Positions 1 through 8,682 of a stretch of 64,000 nt of DNA are shown here, piece by piece. The translations under genes and the position numbers were made by a program. Source of the stretch: Celeribacter naphthalenivorans (GTDB lineage: Bacteria; Pseudomonadota; Alphaproteobacteria; Rhodobacterales; Rhodobacteraceae); the NCBI RefSeq assembly GCF_020524585.1, contig NZ_JAIVLK010000005.1:248001-312000 (forward strand). Reading direction: 5' to 3'. Numbering within the stretch: the stretch's first letter is position 1; each line of letters opens with the position of its first letter. The notes under the pieces were generated by a model that worked only from the letters and a program-made list of their open reading frames with translations, did no database searches and was not told the DNA's origin.

Positions 1-321
1 TTCTCCCGCGCGATGGAAGCGGCGGCGGACGAGAGCGGCATGAAAGAGGCGTCCGAGGCGCTTAAAGGGGCCGCGAATCCGAAGAAATTCGGCCTCGATA
101 AGCTCAACGAAGCGGCAGACACCTTTGAAAAATGGGATCCGATGAAGGCCGCTGACGGCAAGGCAGCCCCGAAAACCAGCACGTTGCAAAAAGACGAGCT
201 GAGCCCGGAACGCGCCGAGGCGGCCAAGAAAATTTCTGATGCGGCGGCGCAAAAGGCGACCGAGCGGCTTCAGGCCGAATTGGACGCGGAAGCGGGCGAT
301 AAGAAGGACGGCGACGCATGA
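1..321 (+). CDS. tatB: Sec-independent protein translocase TatB, C-terminal part
   Basis: The frame is open from base 1 to the stop at 319-321, so the N-terminus lies outside the window; 106 residues are visible. They are the charged, Ala/Lys/Glu-rich, amphipathic and disordered tail expected of alphaproteobacterial TatB, beginning with a FSRAMEAAADESGMKEAS stretch typical of the segment that follows the transmembrane hairpin. TatB forms with TatC the receptor that recognises twin-arginine signal peptides at the inner membrane. The stop overlaps the tatC start (ATGA), which fixes the assignment by context. Several Tat substrates are seen in this window (NirK, SoxY, SoxB, SoxC). The membrane segment itself cannot be checked. 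Confidence 0.85.
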   Translation, partial: FSRAMEAAADESGMKEASEALKGAANPKKFGLDKLNEAADTFEKWDPMKAADGKAAPKTSTLQKDELSPERAEAAKKISDAAAQKATERLQAELDAEAGDKKDGDA

Positions 322-1208
322 GCGACAGCGATATCGAAGACAGCAGCGCGCCCTTGATCGAACATCTGGCGGAGCTGCGCACGCGGATCATTCGTGCCGT
401 GCTGGCCTTTGTCGTCGGCATGGTGATCTGTTTCGCCGTGGCCAGCCCGATCCTCGATTTCCTTCTGGTGCCAATCGAAAAGTCGATGCGCGCCTTGGGC
501 AATCCGAACCCGGTGATGCAATACACCGCGCCGCAGGAATATTTCTTTACGTTGATCCGCATTTCTATGGTCGGCGGTCTGGCGATCTCCTTTCCGGTCA
601 TTGCCTATCAGCTGTGGCGCTTTGTGGCGCCGGGGCTCTATCGCAATGAAAAGAATGCGTTTTTGCCCTTCCTGATCGCCTCTCCGGTGCTCTTCCTGAT
701 GGGCGCGGCTTTTGCGCAATATGTGGTTGTGCCTCTGGCGATGACCTTTTTCCTTGGTTTCGCCGACCTGCCGTCTTTCGTCGGCGCCTTGGTGACCAAT
801 GGGGGGGATGTGGCGGCGGCTTCGACCGACACGGGCATCGACATCGTGTTCAACGGCAAGGTCAACGAAAGCCTTGATATCACGTTGAAAATGATCGTGG
901 CCTTCGGGCTGTGTTTCCAGCTTCCGGTGCTTTTGACCTTGATGGGCAAGGCCGGTCTTGCGACGGCGCGGGGCCTGCGGGCGACGCGGAAATACGCTGT
1001 CGTGGGCATTCTGACCGTCGCCGCTCTGGTGACGCCGCCGGATGTGACGACGCAGCTGATCCTCTTCGTTGTGGTTTACGGCCTCTACGAAGTCTCGATC
1101 TTCCTCGTGGCGCGCGTGGAAAAGAAACGCACCGAAGAGCTGCGCGCCGCTGGCGTGTTGGACGAAGACGAAGACCTGTTTGCCGAGTTTGACGAAGATG
1201 ACAAGTAA
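318..1208 (+). CDS. tatC: Sec-independent protein translocase TatC
   Basis: TatC is the multi-spanning inner-membrane core of the twin-arginine translocase. The 296-residue protein begins with a short acidic leader and then the family hallmark HLAELRTRI at about residues 16-24, followed by six predicted hydrophobic segments. The C-terminus has an acidic tail (EDEDLFAEFDEDD), common in Rhodobacterales TatC and making it longer than the 250-residue enterobacterial form. The ATG overlaps the tatB stop by four bases, and the end overlaps the next gene by eleven bases, so tatB-tatC-DUF815 are probably cotranscribed. Confidence 0.97.
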   Translation: MSDSDIEDSSAPLIEHLAELRTRIIRAVLAFVVGMVICFAVASPILDFLLVPIEKSMRALGNPNPVMQYTAPQEYFFTLIRISMVGGLAISFPVIAYQLWRFVAPGLYRNEKNAFLPFLIASPVLFLMGAAFAQYVVVPLAMTFFLGFADLPSFVGALVTNGGDVAAASTDTGIDIVFNGKVNESLDITLKMIVAFGLCFQLPVLLTLMGKAGLATARGLRATRKYAVVGILTVAALVTPPDVTTQLILFVVVYGLYEVSIFLVARVEKKRTEELRAAGVLDEDEDLFAEFDEDDK

Positions 1209-2040
1209 GACCCTGAAACGCATTGCCGCGGCCCTCGAACGGATGGCCCCGGCGCCGATGGATGCGCCCGATTTCGACAGCGCCGAGGCCTATGTCTGGC
1301 ACACCGAACCGGATGCGCTGCAACCGGTCAAAACGGTGTCGCGGGTCGATATTTCACTGCTCGTCGGCGTGGATCGCTCTCGGGACACGCTTCTGGAAAA
1401 CACCCTGCAATTTGCGCGTGGCCTTCCGGCCAACAACGCGCTGTTGTGGGGGGCGCGCGGGATGGGGAAATCCTCTCTGGTCAAGTCCGTCCATGCGGCG
1501 GTGAATGCCCAAGGCCTGCCGCTCAAGATCGTCGAGATGCAGCGCGAAGACCTGCCCACCGTGGCCCGTCTTTTGAACCTCTTGCGCGGCTCCGAGCATC
1601 GCTTTCTCTTGTTCTGCGACGACCTGTCGTTCAGCCATGACGACCAGCATTACAAGTCGCTCAAAGCTGTGCTGGACGGTGGTATCGAAGGACGTCCGGA
1701 CAATGTGCTGTTCTATGCCACCTCCAATCGCCGCCACCTGATGCCGCGCGACATGATCGAAAACGAGCGCAGCTCCGCGATCAACCCGTCGGAGGCGACC
1801 GAGGAAAAGGTCTCGCTGTCGGATCGCTTCGGGCTTTGGCTTGGCTTCCACCCCTGTTCTCAGGACGAATATCTCGAGATGATCCGGGGCTATTGCAGGG
1901 AATATGGTGTCGAGATCGATGAGGAAAAGCTCCGCGCCGAGGCCATCGAATGGCAGGCGACGCGCGGCTCGCGCTCGGGCCGTGTGGCGTGGCAGTTCTT
2001 CACCGATCTGGCGGGGCGCAAGGGCGTCAAACTGGGCTGA
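1198..2040 (+). CDS. DUF815 family AAA+ ATPase
   Basis: A 280-residue cytoplasmic P-loop ATPase of the DUF815 family, whose biological role is not established. The Walker A motif GARGMGKS is at residues 85-92, and a Walker B-like FLLFCDDLSF follows about 50 residues later. The stretch LFYATSNRRHLMPR resembles a sensor 1 region. An in-frame start exists further upstream inside tatC, but the ATG at 1198, overlapping tatC by eleven bases, gives the usual family N-terminus (TLKRIAAALERM). A hairpin terminator follows, so this is the last gene of the tat transcript. Confidence 0.9.
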   Translation: MTSKTLKRIAAALERMAPAPMDAPDFDSAEAYVWHTEPDALQPVKTVSRVDISLLVGVDRSRDTLLENTLQFARGLPANNALLWGARGMGKSSLVKSVHAAVNAQGLPLKIVEMQREDLPTVARLLNLLRGSEHRFLLFCDDLSFSHDDQHYKSLKAVLDGGIEGRPDNVLFYATSNRRHLMPRDMIENERSSAINPSEATEEKVSLSDRFGLWLGFHPCSQDEYLEMIRGYCREYGVEIDEEKLRAEAIEWQATRGSRSGRVAWQFFTDLAGRKGVKLG

Positions 2041-2060
2041 ACCGACGGCTCTAAATAGCG

Positions 2061-2089
2061 AAAACGGGAAGGCAAAACCTCCCCGTTTC
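2061..2089. terminator. Hairpin terminator between converging genes
   Basis: AAACGGGAAGG and CCTCCCCGTTT form an 11-bp stem with one mismatch around a five-base CAAAA loop. It lies between the convergent DUF815 and LytM genes and probably serves both strands. The right side runs into a short dispersed motif described separately. Confidence 0.6.
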
Positions 2090-2109
2090 CTTTGCTGTCT
2101 AAATACTCA
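2085..2109 (-). repeat. Short dispersed motif, copy 1
   Basis: Read on the minus strand this is TGAGTATTT, three bases, then CAGCAAAGGAAAC. The same two blocks occur at 51002-51027 with a four-base spacer, and the TGAGTATTT part recurs at 10886-10894. In this copy it lies just beyond the stop of the LytM gene and overlaps the terminator stem. Its function is unknown; the position at gene ends suggests a role in transcript ends or a spread intergenic element. Confidence 0.5.
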
Positions 2110-2118
2110 AAAAGTCCG

Positions 2119-3309
2119 TCAGTTCAGGTAAGGCGTCGGGTCGACCGTCTGGGTGCCTTTGAACACCATGAACTGCAAGGCGTTGAATTCGTTGGCCGTC
2201 ACCTTGGCAATCGTCTGGCCGCGTTTCACGCTATCGCCTTTCTTCACCGCGATGTCGTCGATGAAGCTATAGGCCGTTTGCAAGCCGCCACCGTGATCCA
2301 CGACCATGATTTTCACGCCGTCTGCGTTGGTGGAAATCAGCTTCACTGTGCCGTCTTTCGCGGCTTTCACCGGCGTGCCGGAGGTGGCGGCGAAGAGGAT
2401 GAATTTGGATTTCGTCTTGTCGTAATCGCGGATGATCGCGCCCGAGACGGGCTTGGCCATTTCCGAGGTGGTCGAAGTTTGCGTCGCGCCGAGATCCGCC
2501 GCCGGTTTGGTCGTCGCGGGGGCGGGTTTCGCGGCATCCGGGTCGGGCAGGGGCTCGGAGGCCGAAGGCGGTGTGGGCGTCGGTGTGCCTTGGCCCGGCT
2601 GCGTCTCGGACGCTTGCGCGGTCACTTCGGAGGCTTTCACCGGGATCAGCAGGTAGCGGCCTTCCTCGACGGAGAGATCGGAATCGAGACCGTTCCAATC
2701 CGCCAGCGCACGCACGGAGATGCCGTAGGTGCGGGCGATGGAATAGGCGGTTTCGCCGCGTTTCACCTGGTGCCGCACCGGTTCCATGCCCTCAATCGGG
2801 TCGGAGGGGTTGGCCTGCGTCATCGTGGTGGTGGTCGTCGTAGTCGTCTGGCCGCTTCCGGCGTTGCTCAGCCCTTCTTCGGCCAGCGCAGTGATGTCGA
2901 TCCGCTCGCCCGAGGCGATGGTGCCTGCGCGGGTGGCCGCAGAGGTGCCGTCAACGCGGCGCGGAAGTGCGATCACTTCGCCTTCGCGCAGGGTGACGTC
3001 ATCGGTGATGCCATTGTAGCGCGCCAACTCGTTCACAGACAGGCCGGTGCGGTTCGCGACATCGGCGATGCTGTCACCCCGTTTGGCGACAGCGACCTGA
3101 TAATTCGGATAAGAGATGATGCCCTGCGCGTTGGGCGTCGGTTTCGAGATGGTCTTGGCTTCCGAGGCGGCGGGCGCTGTGGAAAACGCATCCGTCATGC
3201 CCCGCAGATCGAAATCGATCGGCTTGTCACAGGCGCTCAGCGCCAGAACGGCACAGCCCATCATCGCAAATCCGGCACGGCGGGTCTCAAACGTCGAAAA
3301 AATCGTCAT
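2119..3309 (-). CDS. LysM / degenerate LytM (M23-like) lipoprotein, NlpD type
   Basis: A 396-residue envelope protein. The N-terminus is a lipoprotein signal ending in the lipobox LSAC with Cys27. Two LysM peptidoglycan-binding domains lie at about residues 67-115 and 180-225, joined by Thr-rich and Pro/Thr-rich linkers, and the last 100 residues have the LytM (M23) fold. The zinc ligands look lost: the usual HxxxD segment reads KSKFILFAATSG, and the usual HLHF near the end reads ALQFMVFKG. Such degenerate LytM proteins (NlpD, EnvC) activate cell-wall amidases rather than cut peptidoglycan. Placement beside pcm and surE is the classic nlpD neighbourhood. Confidence 0.9.
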   Translation of the reverse strand: MTIFSTFETRRAGFAMMGCAVLALSACDKPIDFDLRGMTDAFSTAPAASEAKTISKPTPNAQGIISYPNYQVAVAKRGDSIADVANRTGLSVNELARYNGITDDVTLREGEVIALPRRVDGTSAATRAGTIASGERIDITALAEEGLSNAGSGQTTTTTTTTMTQANPSDPIEGMEPVRHQVKRGETAYSIARTYGISVRALADWNGLDSDLSVEEGRYLLIPVKASEVTAQASETQPGQGTPTPTPPSASEPLPDPDAAKPAPATTKPAADLGATQTSTTSEMAKPVSGAIIRDYDKTKSKFILFAATSGTPVKAAKDGTVKLISTNADGVKIMVVDHGGGLQTAYSFIDDIAVKKGDSVKRGQTIAKVTANEFNALQFMVFKGTQTVDPTPYLN

Positions 3310-3386
3310 CTCACTCTGTCCTCAATGGCGGGGGCATCGGTTCTCCGATCCCCGGTGCGCCTCTCTTTGCTGGAGGCCTGTATATG

Positions 3387-4028
3387 TCACTCCTGACCCA
3401 TCCCCTCGACGAGGGGCACGAAACGCACGGCGCGCAGTTCTTCGTAATCGAAACCATCCTCGAGCCGCGTCACCTTGATCAGGCTTTGCACGGCGTCGGA
3501 CTGACCGACCGGCAGGACCATGATACCGCCTGTTTTCAACTGCGCCAAGAGGGGCCCGGGAGGGTCCTCTGCGGCAGCAGTCACAAGAATGCGATCAAAA
3601 GGCGCCTGATCGGGCAGGCCGAATGAGCCGTCCGCCGACATCGAGGTGATGTTGACGATGCCCAGACGGTTAAAGATGTTCTGCGCCTCGCGCACCAGAC
3701 GGGCATAGCGATCCACCGTGTAGACCCGGCGGGCAAGCTGGCTCAGAACGGCGGCCTGATAGCCCGATCCTGTGCCGACCTCGAGCACCTTGTCGCGTGG
3801 CTGCACGTTCAAAGCCTGGGTCATCAGCCCCACCACGGAGGGTTGCGAAATGGTCTGGCCGCAGGCGATGGGCAGCGGCATGTCCTCATAAGCGCGTTCC
3901 GCAAAGAGGCCTTTGACGAAATCGCCCCGGTCGATCTTTTCCATGGCCTGAAGCGTGCGCTGATCCATCACGCCCTTGGAGCGGAGCGTGAAGAGATATT
4001 GCATTTTGGCTTCAGGGGTCATGACCAT
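3387..4028 (-). CDS. pcm: Protein-L-isoaspartate O-methyltransferase
   Basis: Repairs damaged proteins by SAM-dependent methylation of L-isoaspartyl residues in the cytoplasm. The 213-residue length is normal for the family. SAM-binding motif I is [10 protein letters not shown] at residues 81-90, preceded by the family signature [17 protein letters not shown] at about 58-74, which holds the substrate-binding loop. The start overlaps the surE stop by one base (TGATG), so pcm is translationally coupled to surE. A second ATG two codons inside (MTPEAKM) is an equally possible start. Confidence 0.96.
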   Translation of the reverse strand: MVMTPEAKMQYLFTLRSKGVMDQRTLQAMEKIDRGDFVKGLFAERAYEDMPLPIACGQTISQPSVVGLMTQALNVQPRDKVLEVGTGSGYQAAVLSQLARRVYTVDRYARLVREAQNIFNRLGIVNITSMSADGSFGLPDQAPFDRILVTAAAEDPPGPLLAQLKTGGIMVLPVGQSDAVQSLIKVTRLEDGFDYEELRAVRFVPLVEGMGQE

Positions 4029-4810
4029 CAGAGGGCGCGCTCCAGATCCGCAATCATGTCATGCGCGGTCAGATCGGCGCGCATCGGCGTCACCGAGATA
4101 TGGCCTTCGAGATTGGCGGTCACATCGGTGCCCTGGCCTGTATCCACAGATTGCTCGGAGCCGCGCACCCACAAAAAACGCCGCCCGGTGGGGGAAACCT
4201 GGCCCTCCATCACGAAGCCTGCGGTTTTGCGGCGGCCCTGGCGGGCGACCGTGATGTCTTTCACGTCAGAGGCCGGGATCGGCGGGAAATTCACGTTATA
4301 AAACAGGCGGTAAACGTCGTCTTCTCCCCAAGGTGCATTGTCCAGAAGATGCCGGATCACGCGGGCGCCGTGTTGGGCCGCGGCCTCGAACGGGTCTTCG
4401 GCCTCATAGTTGCGCGGGCCGAGGAACTGCGACAGGGCGATAGCTTTCACACCTTGCAACGCAGCCTCCATGGCGCCGCCGATTGTGCCGGAATACATGA
4501 CGTTTTCGCCCGCGTTGTTGCCACGATTGACGCCGGAGAGCACCAGATCGGGACGCGCGGGCAGGATGTCGTGCAGCCCCGCCAGAACGCAATCCGCAGG
4601 CGAGCCCTCGGCGGCCCAGCGGCGCGGGCCCAGTTCGGAAATCATCGTGGGGCTGGCGTAGGAAATGCAATGACCGACGCCGGATTGCTCAAACGCCGGC
4701 GCGACCACCCAGACCTCGCCCTCGGGGCCGGAGATCTCTGCCGCGATGGCCTCTAAGGTTTTCAGACCCGGCGCGTTGATGCCGTCGTCATTGGTGATCA
4801 GGATGCGCAT
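4028..4810 (-). CDS. surE: 5'/3'-nucleotidase SurE
   Basis: A metal-dependent nucleotidase and survival protein of the cytoplasm. The ATG at 4810 gives the standard N-terminus [16 protein letters not shown], in which Asp8 and Asp9 are metal ligands. The conserved [20 protein letters not shown] block, supplying Ser and Asn ligands, lies near residue 100. Length is 260 residues, as expected. The frame stays open for another 101 codons upstream, but that part has no family similarity and overlaps the divergent VOC gene, so it is not coding. Forms an operon with pcm. Confidence 0.96.
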   Translation of the reverse strand: MRILITNDDGINAPGLKTLEAIAAEISGPEGEVWVVAPAFEQSGVGHCISYASPTMISELGPRRWAAEGSPADCVLAGLHDILPARPDLVLSGVNRGNNAGENVMYSGTIGGAMEAALQGVKAIALSQFLGPRNYEAEDPFEAAAQHGARVIRHLLDNAPWGEDDVYRLFYNVNFPPIPASDVKDITVARQGRRKTAGFVMEGQVSPTGRRFLWVRGSEQSVDTGQGTDVTANLEGHISVTPMRADLTAHDMIADLERAL

Positions 4811-4897
4811 GGGCTCGCTTTCTCTTGTGTTGCCTATGTCCTTAAAGCAGGCTGGGAATCGCGGCAAGTCGCCCGCCCGATCTGAGAGGAAAAACCT

Positions 4898-5287
4898 ATG
4901 GGAAAACCTGTTTTGGACGCTGTTGCGGTCACCGCGACCGATATGGAGCGGGCGATGGCGTTCTATACGCTCTTGGGGTTCGATTTCGAGGGCGGCTTTG
5001 TCACAGAGGATCACGTCGAGCCGGTGCGGGCGCCGGGAGAGCCGCGTTTGATGATCGATCATGCCAGTCTGATGGAAAAACTGACGGGCGAAGCGCCGCG
5101 CGCGCCGAACCATTCCTGCTTTGCGCTATTGTGCGACAATCCGGCGGAGGTGGATGCTCTGGCGGCCCAGATCAAAGAGGCGGGGTTTGCGGTGCTGACC
5201 CAGCCTTGGGATGCGTTTTGGGGGCAACGATATGCGACTGTGGCCGACCCGGATGGCTACCGCGTGGATTTGTTTGCGCCTCTGTGA
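4898..5287 (+). CDS. VOC (glyoxalase/bleomycin resistance) family protein
   Basis: A 129-residue single-domain protein of the vicinal oxygen chelate fold, divergent from surE. The N-terminus [22 protein letters not shown] is the typical first beta-alpha-beta module, and the C-terminus [22 protein letters not shown] is the usual closing module with the metal-ligand-type Asp-Pro-Asp-Gly turn. A purine-rich GAGAGGAAAAA precedes the ATG. Substrate cannot be told from sequence; members include dioxygenases, lyases and resistance proteins. Confidence 0.88.
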   Translation: MGKPVLDAVAVTATDMERAMAFYTLLGFDFEGGFVTEDHVEPVRAPGEPRLMIDHASLMEKLTGEAPRAPNHSCFALLCDNPAEVDALAAQIKEAGFAVLTQPWDAFWGQRYATVADPDGYRVDLFAPL

Positions 5288-5327
5288 GGGAAGGCTTGGG
5301 GTCCAGAGGGGACAGCCCGCGCATGCT

Positions 5328-5537
5328 TCAACAGGCGAAAATTTCTGGGTCGAACTCCATGGTTGCACCTGAGAACCGCATTTTGGCGCATTCAGCATGA
5401 GATGCGATGGTTTGGGATGCGTCGGAATTACACATCAGATTTTCCAGTGTAATTTTAACTGCATGGACATCGCTTAATTGAATAGTCTCGCCGCAAAACC
5501 AACAAGTATTTTCCAATATTTGATTACCTCTCAACAC
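5328..5537 (-). CDS. Small CxxC / HxxxC protein, unknown
   Basis: A 69-residue open frame with a knuckle CWFCG at residues 12-16 and a second possible metal pair SHAEC near residue 47, arranged like a small zinc-binding protein. Base composition is clearly less GC-rich than the neighbouring genes. It lies alone between the VOC gene and an SDR gene. I do not recognise a named family, although small HxxxC/CxxC proteins of this style occur in alphaproteobacteria. No clear ribosome site was seen, so it may also be a decaying or spurious frame. Confidence 0.45.
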   Translation of the reverse strand: MLRGNQILENTCWFCGETIQLSDVHAVKITLENLMCNSDASQTIASHAECAKMRFSGATMEFDPEIFAC

Positions 5538-5599
5538 CTAAGTTCGAAATGATATCCACTTCGAGGTCGGATACAATCGTCCGCCACTATCTGAGGGCT

Positions 5600-6268
5600 T
5601 TAGAGTAGCCCCGCCTCTTTCAACAGCCGTGGGGCCTCGTCGCGCGGGTGGGTGAGTGTCGCTCTGTCCTCGCCCGGAAAGAACCGTGCGCGGGTGGCGG
5701 TGGGCATGGGGTTGGGCGACAGGATGTGGACGCGGGGGGCCTTGTCCATGGCCGCCGTCTCGGCCTGCCAGCTTTTCGCCATGGCGATCTGCGCGGCTTT
5801 CGAGGCACCGTAGGCGCCAAAGAATTTTTCGCCCGCGTGGTTGTCCTCGAAAAACAGCGCGTCACCCGGCGTATCGCCCATCGTCAACAGAGGCGAGATC
5901 ATCGGGATCAGCTTGCCGGTCGCGATGACATTGGTGTTCATCGTGCGGTCGAAATCTTTCGGATCCATGTGATCGGCAGGGGACAAAAGTTGTGCATAAA
6001 CAGCGGTATGCGCCCAGAGGTCCAAGTGACCCCAACGGTCGTAAATGCCGCGACAGAGATGCGCCATGGCGTCCGGGTTGGTGACATCCATCGGCGCCAA
6101 AGTGGCCTGACCGCCCTTGGCCTTGATCAGGTCATCGAGCTCTTCGAGCGCGCCGGTCGTCTTGGCGACGGCGACGATGTGATAGTCGGGGGCCAGAGCC
6201 TCGGCGAGGAAAAAGCCAAGGCCGCGCGAGGCGCCGGTGATGAGGGCGATTTTTGGGATCTCTGTCAT
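5600..6268 (-). CDS. Short-chain dehydrogenase/reductase
   Basis: A 222-residue NAD(P)-dependent oxidoreductase with a Rossmann fold. The cofactor motif TGASRGLG begins at residue 11, and the catalytic YGASK (Tyr-x-x-x-Lys) is at about two thirds of the length. The ATG at 6268 places the glycine motif at the normal distance; the longer open frame upstream adds 50 residues without similarity. It follows the DUF2199-like gene on the same strand with a gap of about 30 bases. Substrate unknown. Confidence 0.92.
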   Translation of the reverse strand: MTEIPKIALITGASRGLGFFLAEALAPDYHIVAVAKTTGALEELDDLIKAKGGQATLAPMDVTNPDAMAHLCRGIYDRWGHLDLWAHTAVYAQLLSPADHMDPKDFDRTMNTNVIATGKLIPMISPLLTMGDTPGDALFFEDNHAGEKFFGAYGASKAAQIAMAKSWQAETAAMDKAPRVHILSPNPMPTATRARFFPGEDRATLTHPRDEAPRLLKEAGLL

Positions 6269-6299
6269 GGGATTTGTGTGGCGCTTGCCAGAAGCCGCG

Positions 6300-6818
6300 T
6301 CAAGAGGATTTGAGCGCAGTGCGCGCGAGTGTCCCGGTGGCCTCGTAGAGATCAATGAGCTGATCGAGGGAAATGTCTTTCGCATCGGCGCTGATTGCCG
6401 CGGGCCGTGCCGTGCCATCGCCGAAATCGAGCGTCACCTGACTGCCCTGAGCTGCCAGCGGCGACAGGTCGTTGGCCAGTGTCGCGGGCGTCGTCTCGGG
6501 CACAGCGCCGCCGTCCAGAAGCTCGAGATAGGCATAGAACACCGCATGCGGCACCTCGGCCCAAAGCGCCACCATCAATGCCTCCTCGGAGCCGCGCACG
6601 GGCAGGGAGAGCGTCGCCCGCAGGAACCGCCGATCCCCGAGCCGGCACAGCTCAGAGGCCAGTTGATCGTCGCCCGCTTTGACAAAGGGGGCCTCTGCGC
6701 GCGCCTCATGCGGCCAGTCGGAGGGGTGATCGAAACCGATGTCGATCAGCCCGCCAAACGGTCCATCAGGGTCCATGAGCGCGCGCCAACGCGGGTCGAG
6801 ATCGAGAAGGGAGGCCAA
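6300..6818 (-). CDS. DUF2199-like protein
   Basis: A 172-residue cytoplasmic protein of unknown function. The central part (FLRATLSLPVRGSEEALMVALWAEVPHAVFYAYLEL) has the pattern of the DUF2199 family, in which an aromatic-rich strand is followed by WVSLS-like and F-x-R segments. The N-terminal cysteine pair found in many DUF2199 proteins is absent here. It starts four bases after purF ends and is probably cotranscribed with it. The family match is from memory of the pattern and could be wrong; the gene itself is well supported by codon use and placement. Confidence 0.7.
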   Translation of the reverse strand: MASLLDLDPRWRALMDPDGPFGGLIDIGFDHPSDWPHEARAEAPFVKAGDDQLASELCRLGDRRFLRATLSLPVRGSEEALMVALWAEVPHAVFYAYLELLDGGAVPETTPATLANDLSPLAAQGSQVTLDFGDGTARPAAISADAKDISLDQLIDLYEATGTLARTALKSS

Positions 6819-6822
6819 AGGT

Positions 6823-8328
6823 TCAGCTCGCCAGCGAGGTGGTGGCTTTCTCGACGCCCTTGTCCTTCATCTTTTCGCTCACGCGCGAAGAGGACTCCAG
6901 AGAGGCGAGGTATTCCTTTGAGACGCCCGTCACGTATTCGCCGTTGAAACAAGAGCAATCAAAGGCCTCAATGTCGGGGTTGCCCTCTTTGGCGGCCCAG
7001 ATCAGGTCTTCGAGCTTTTGATAGATCAGCCCGTCCGCGTCGAGATACTCGCAAATCTGCTCAACGCTGCGGTTGTTGGCGATCAGCTCGTGTTTCGTCG
7101 GCATGTCGATGCCGTAGACATTGGCGTATTTCACCGGCGGGGAGGCGGAGGCGATGTAGACTTTCTTGGCGCCGGCTTCGCGACACATCTGGACGATTTT
7201 CTTGATCGTATTGCCGCGCACGATGCTGTCGTCGACCAAGAGGATGTTGCGCCCCTTCATCTCCAATTCCATGGCGTTCAACTTGCGGCGCACGGATTTC
7301 TGACGTTCGCTTTGTCCCGGCATGATGAAGGTCCGGCCCACATAGCGGTTTTTCACCAGACCCTCACGGTAGCGGATGCCGGTGATGTTGGAGACCTCAA
7401 GCGCGGCAGGGCGCGCGCTGTCCGGCACCGGGATGATCGCGTCGATCTCGAACCCGCTCTCCATGATCTGTTGCGCCAGCGTCTGGCCCATGCGGAGCTG
7501 GGTTTTATAGACGGAGATGCCGTCGAGCATGCTGTCGGGACGGGCGAGATAGACATATTCAAAGATACAGGGCGTCAGCTTGCCCTCGACACATTGACGC
7601 GTGTGCATGTTGCCGTCGAGGTCGATCAGGATCGCTTCGCCCGGGGCCATGTCGCGAATTTTCTCAAAGCCGTTGATGCCAAAAGCCACGTCCTCAGACG
7701 CAAAGGAATATTCGTCACCCGCATCGGTTTCACGTTTCGCAACGGAAAGCGGACGGATGCCATGCGGGTCGCGGAAGGCCAAAAGGCCGACGCCTGCGAT
7801 CAGGCAGATCACGGAATAGGCGCCCTGCACCCGCTCCATGGTCATTTTGACACCGGCCAGAATGTTGCGCACCGGATCGTCGGTGCCGTTCACCTTGATG
7901 GCGTCGGAAACCTTGTCGGCCAGCACGTTCAACAGGATTTCACTGTCCGACGTGGTGCGCAGATGGCGGGAATATTTGCCGACCACCTTGGCGCGCTGCT
8001 CTTCGGTGTTGGTGATATTGCCGTTGTGCACGAGGTAGATGCCGTAAGGCGCGTTGACGAAGAACGGTTGGGCCTCGGCAGCGGAAAGCGAGCCCGCGGT
8101 GGGATAGCGCACATGGCCAAGCCCGAGGCGGCCCAGAAGGTTCGGCGCATCCTGCGGGCCGAACACGTCTTTCACGAGGCCGGAGCCTTTGCGTTCGCGA
8201 AAGAACTCGCCGTCATAGGTCACGATGCCCGAGGCGTCCTGGCCCCGATGCTGAAGCATCAAAAGCCCGTCGTAGAGCTCCGCAAAGACATCGTTCGTCC
8301 GGCTCGCGATCCCAAAAATCCCGCACAT
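6823..8328 (-). CDS. purF: Amidophosphoribosyltransferase
   Basis: Catalyses the first committed step of purine synthesis, making 5-phosphoribosylamine from PRPP and glutamine. The protein is 501 residues. After Met removal the N-terminal nucleophile Cys2 (MCGIFGIAS) starts the class II glutaminase domain, which carries the LQHRGQDASGI loop at about residues 26-36. The phosphoribosyltransferase half contains the PRPP loop ILLVDDSIVRGNT at about residue 370. The C-terminal cysteines (FDCSCFNGEY) resemble the iron-sulfur ligands of Bacillus-type PurF. In many alphaproteobacteria purF sits next to cvpA, as here. Confidence 0.98.
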   Translation of the reverse strand: MCGIFGIASRTNDVFAELYDGLLMLQHRGQDASGIVTYDGEFFRERKGSGLVKDVFGPQDAPNLLGRLGLGHVRYPTAGSLSAAEAQPFFVNAPYGIYLVHNGNITNTEEQRAKVVGKYSRHLRTTSDSEILLNVLADKVSDAIKVNGTDDPVRNILAGVKMTMERVQGAYSVICLIAGVGLLAFRDPHGIRPLSVAKRETDAGDEYSFASEDVAFGINGFEKIRDMAPGEAILIDLDGNMHTRQCVEGKLTPCIFEYVYLARPDSMLDGISVYKTQLRMGQTLAQQIMESGFEIDAIIPVPDSARPAALEVSNITGIRYREGLVKNRYVGRTFIMPGQSERQKSVRRKLNAMELEMKGRNILLVDDSIVRGNTIKKIVQMCREAGAKKVYIASASPPVKYANVYGIDMPTKHELIANNRSVEQICEYLDADGLIYQKLEDLIWAAKEGNPDIEAFDCSCFNGEYVTGVSKEYLASLESSSRVSEKMKDKGVEKATTSLAS

Positions 8329-8633
8329 ATCAGTCGCTCCAATTCGTCGTCGCTGCGATCTCTGCCGTCATGGTCAGAGAGGCCAATGGGGCAGGGCCCC
8401 GGTCATGGTGAGTTGAGAAGGTCTCAGTTGAGAGGGTGCACCTGTTCCGACGCAATCCAATACGCCAAGCTCAAAGGTATAGGTCTGGGGCGAAAGGCGC
8501 ATCCAGCCGGGCTCCGAATCCTGTCACGGGTGTCTTGCCCCTCCTTTAAGGCCTATCAAAGCCAGTGTCACGAAAGGATCACATAAAGCGTTTCTTAAAA
8601 ATTGCAGGGGCGTGTTGATCGTGGAGGCACAAA
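8329..8633. other. Gene-free stretch upstream of purF
   Basis: About 300 bases between purF and the cvpA terminator. I find no open frame with coding character. The segment 8583-8602 (AAAGCGTTTCTTAAAAA) resembles the left arm of the inverted repeat at 24424-24437. The purF promoter should lie here, but no convincing -35/-10 pair or riboswitch fold could be assigned by eye. Confidence 0.5.
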
Positions 8634-8663
8634 GAAAAAGGCGACCCGAAAGGCCGCCTTTGC
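8634..8663 (-). terminator. Rho-independent terminator of cvpA
   Basis: On the minus strand AAAGGCG, an 11-base loop and CGCCTTT are followed directly by a T-rich TTTTTCTTT tract. It begins about 20 bases after the cvpA stop. Confidence 0.75.
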
Positions 8664-8682
8664 AGATTTTGTGTCGCCGCGT

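Noticed and set aside
7018-8586. 522-residue plus-strand open frame opposite purF
   Set aside because: Antisense of purF; no domain recognised.
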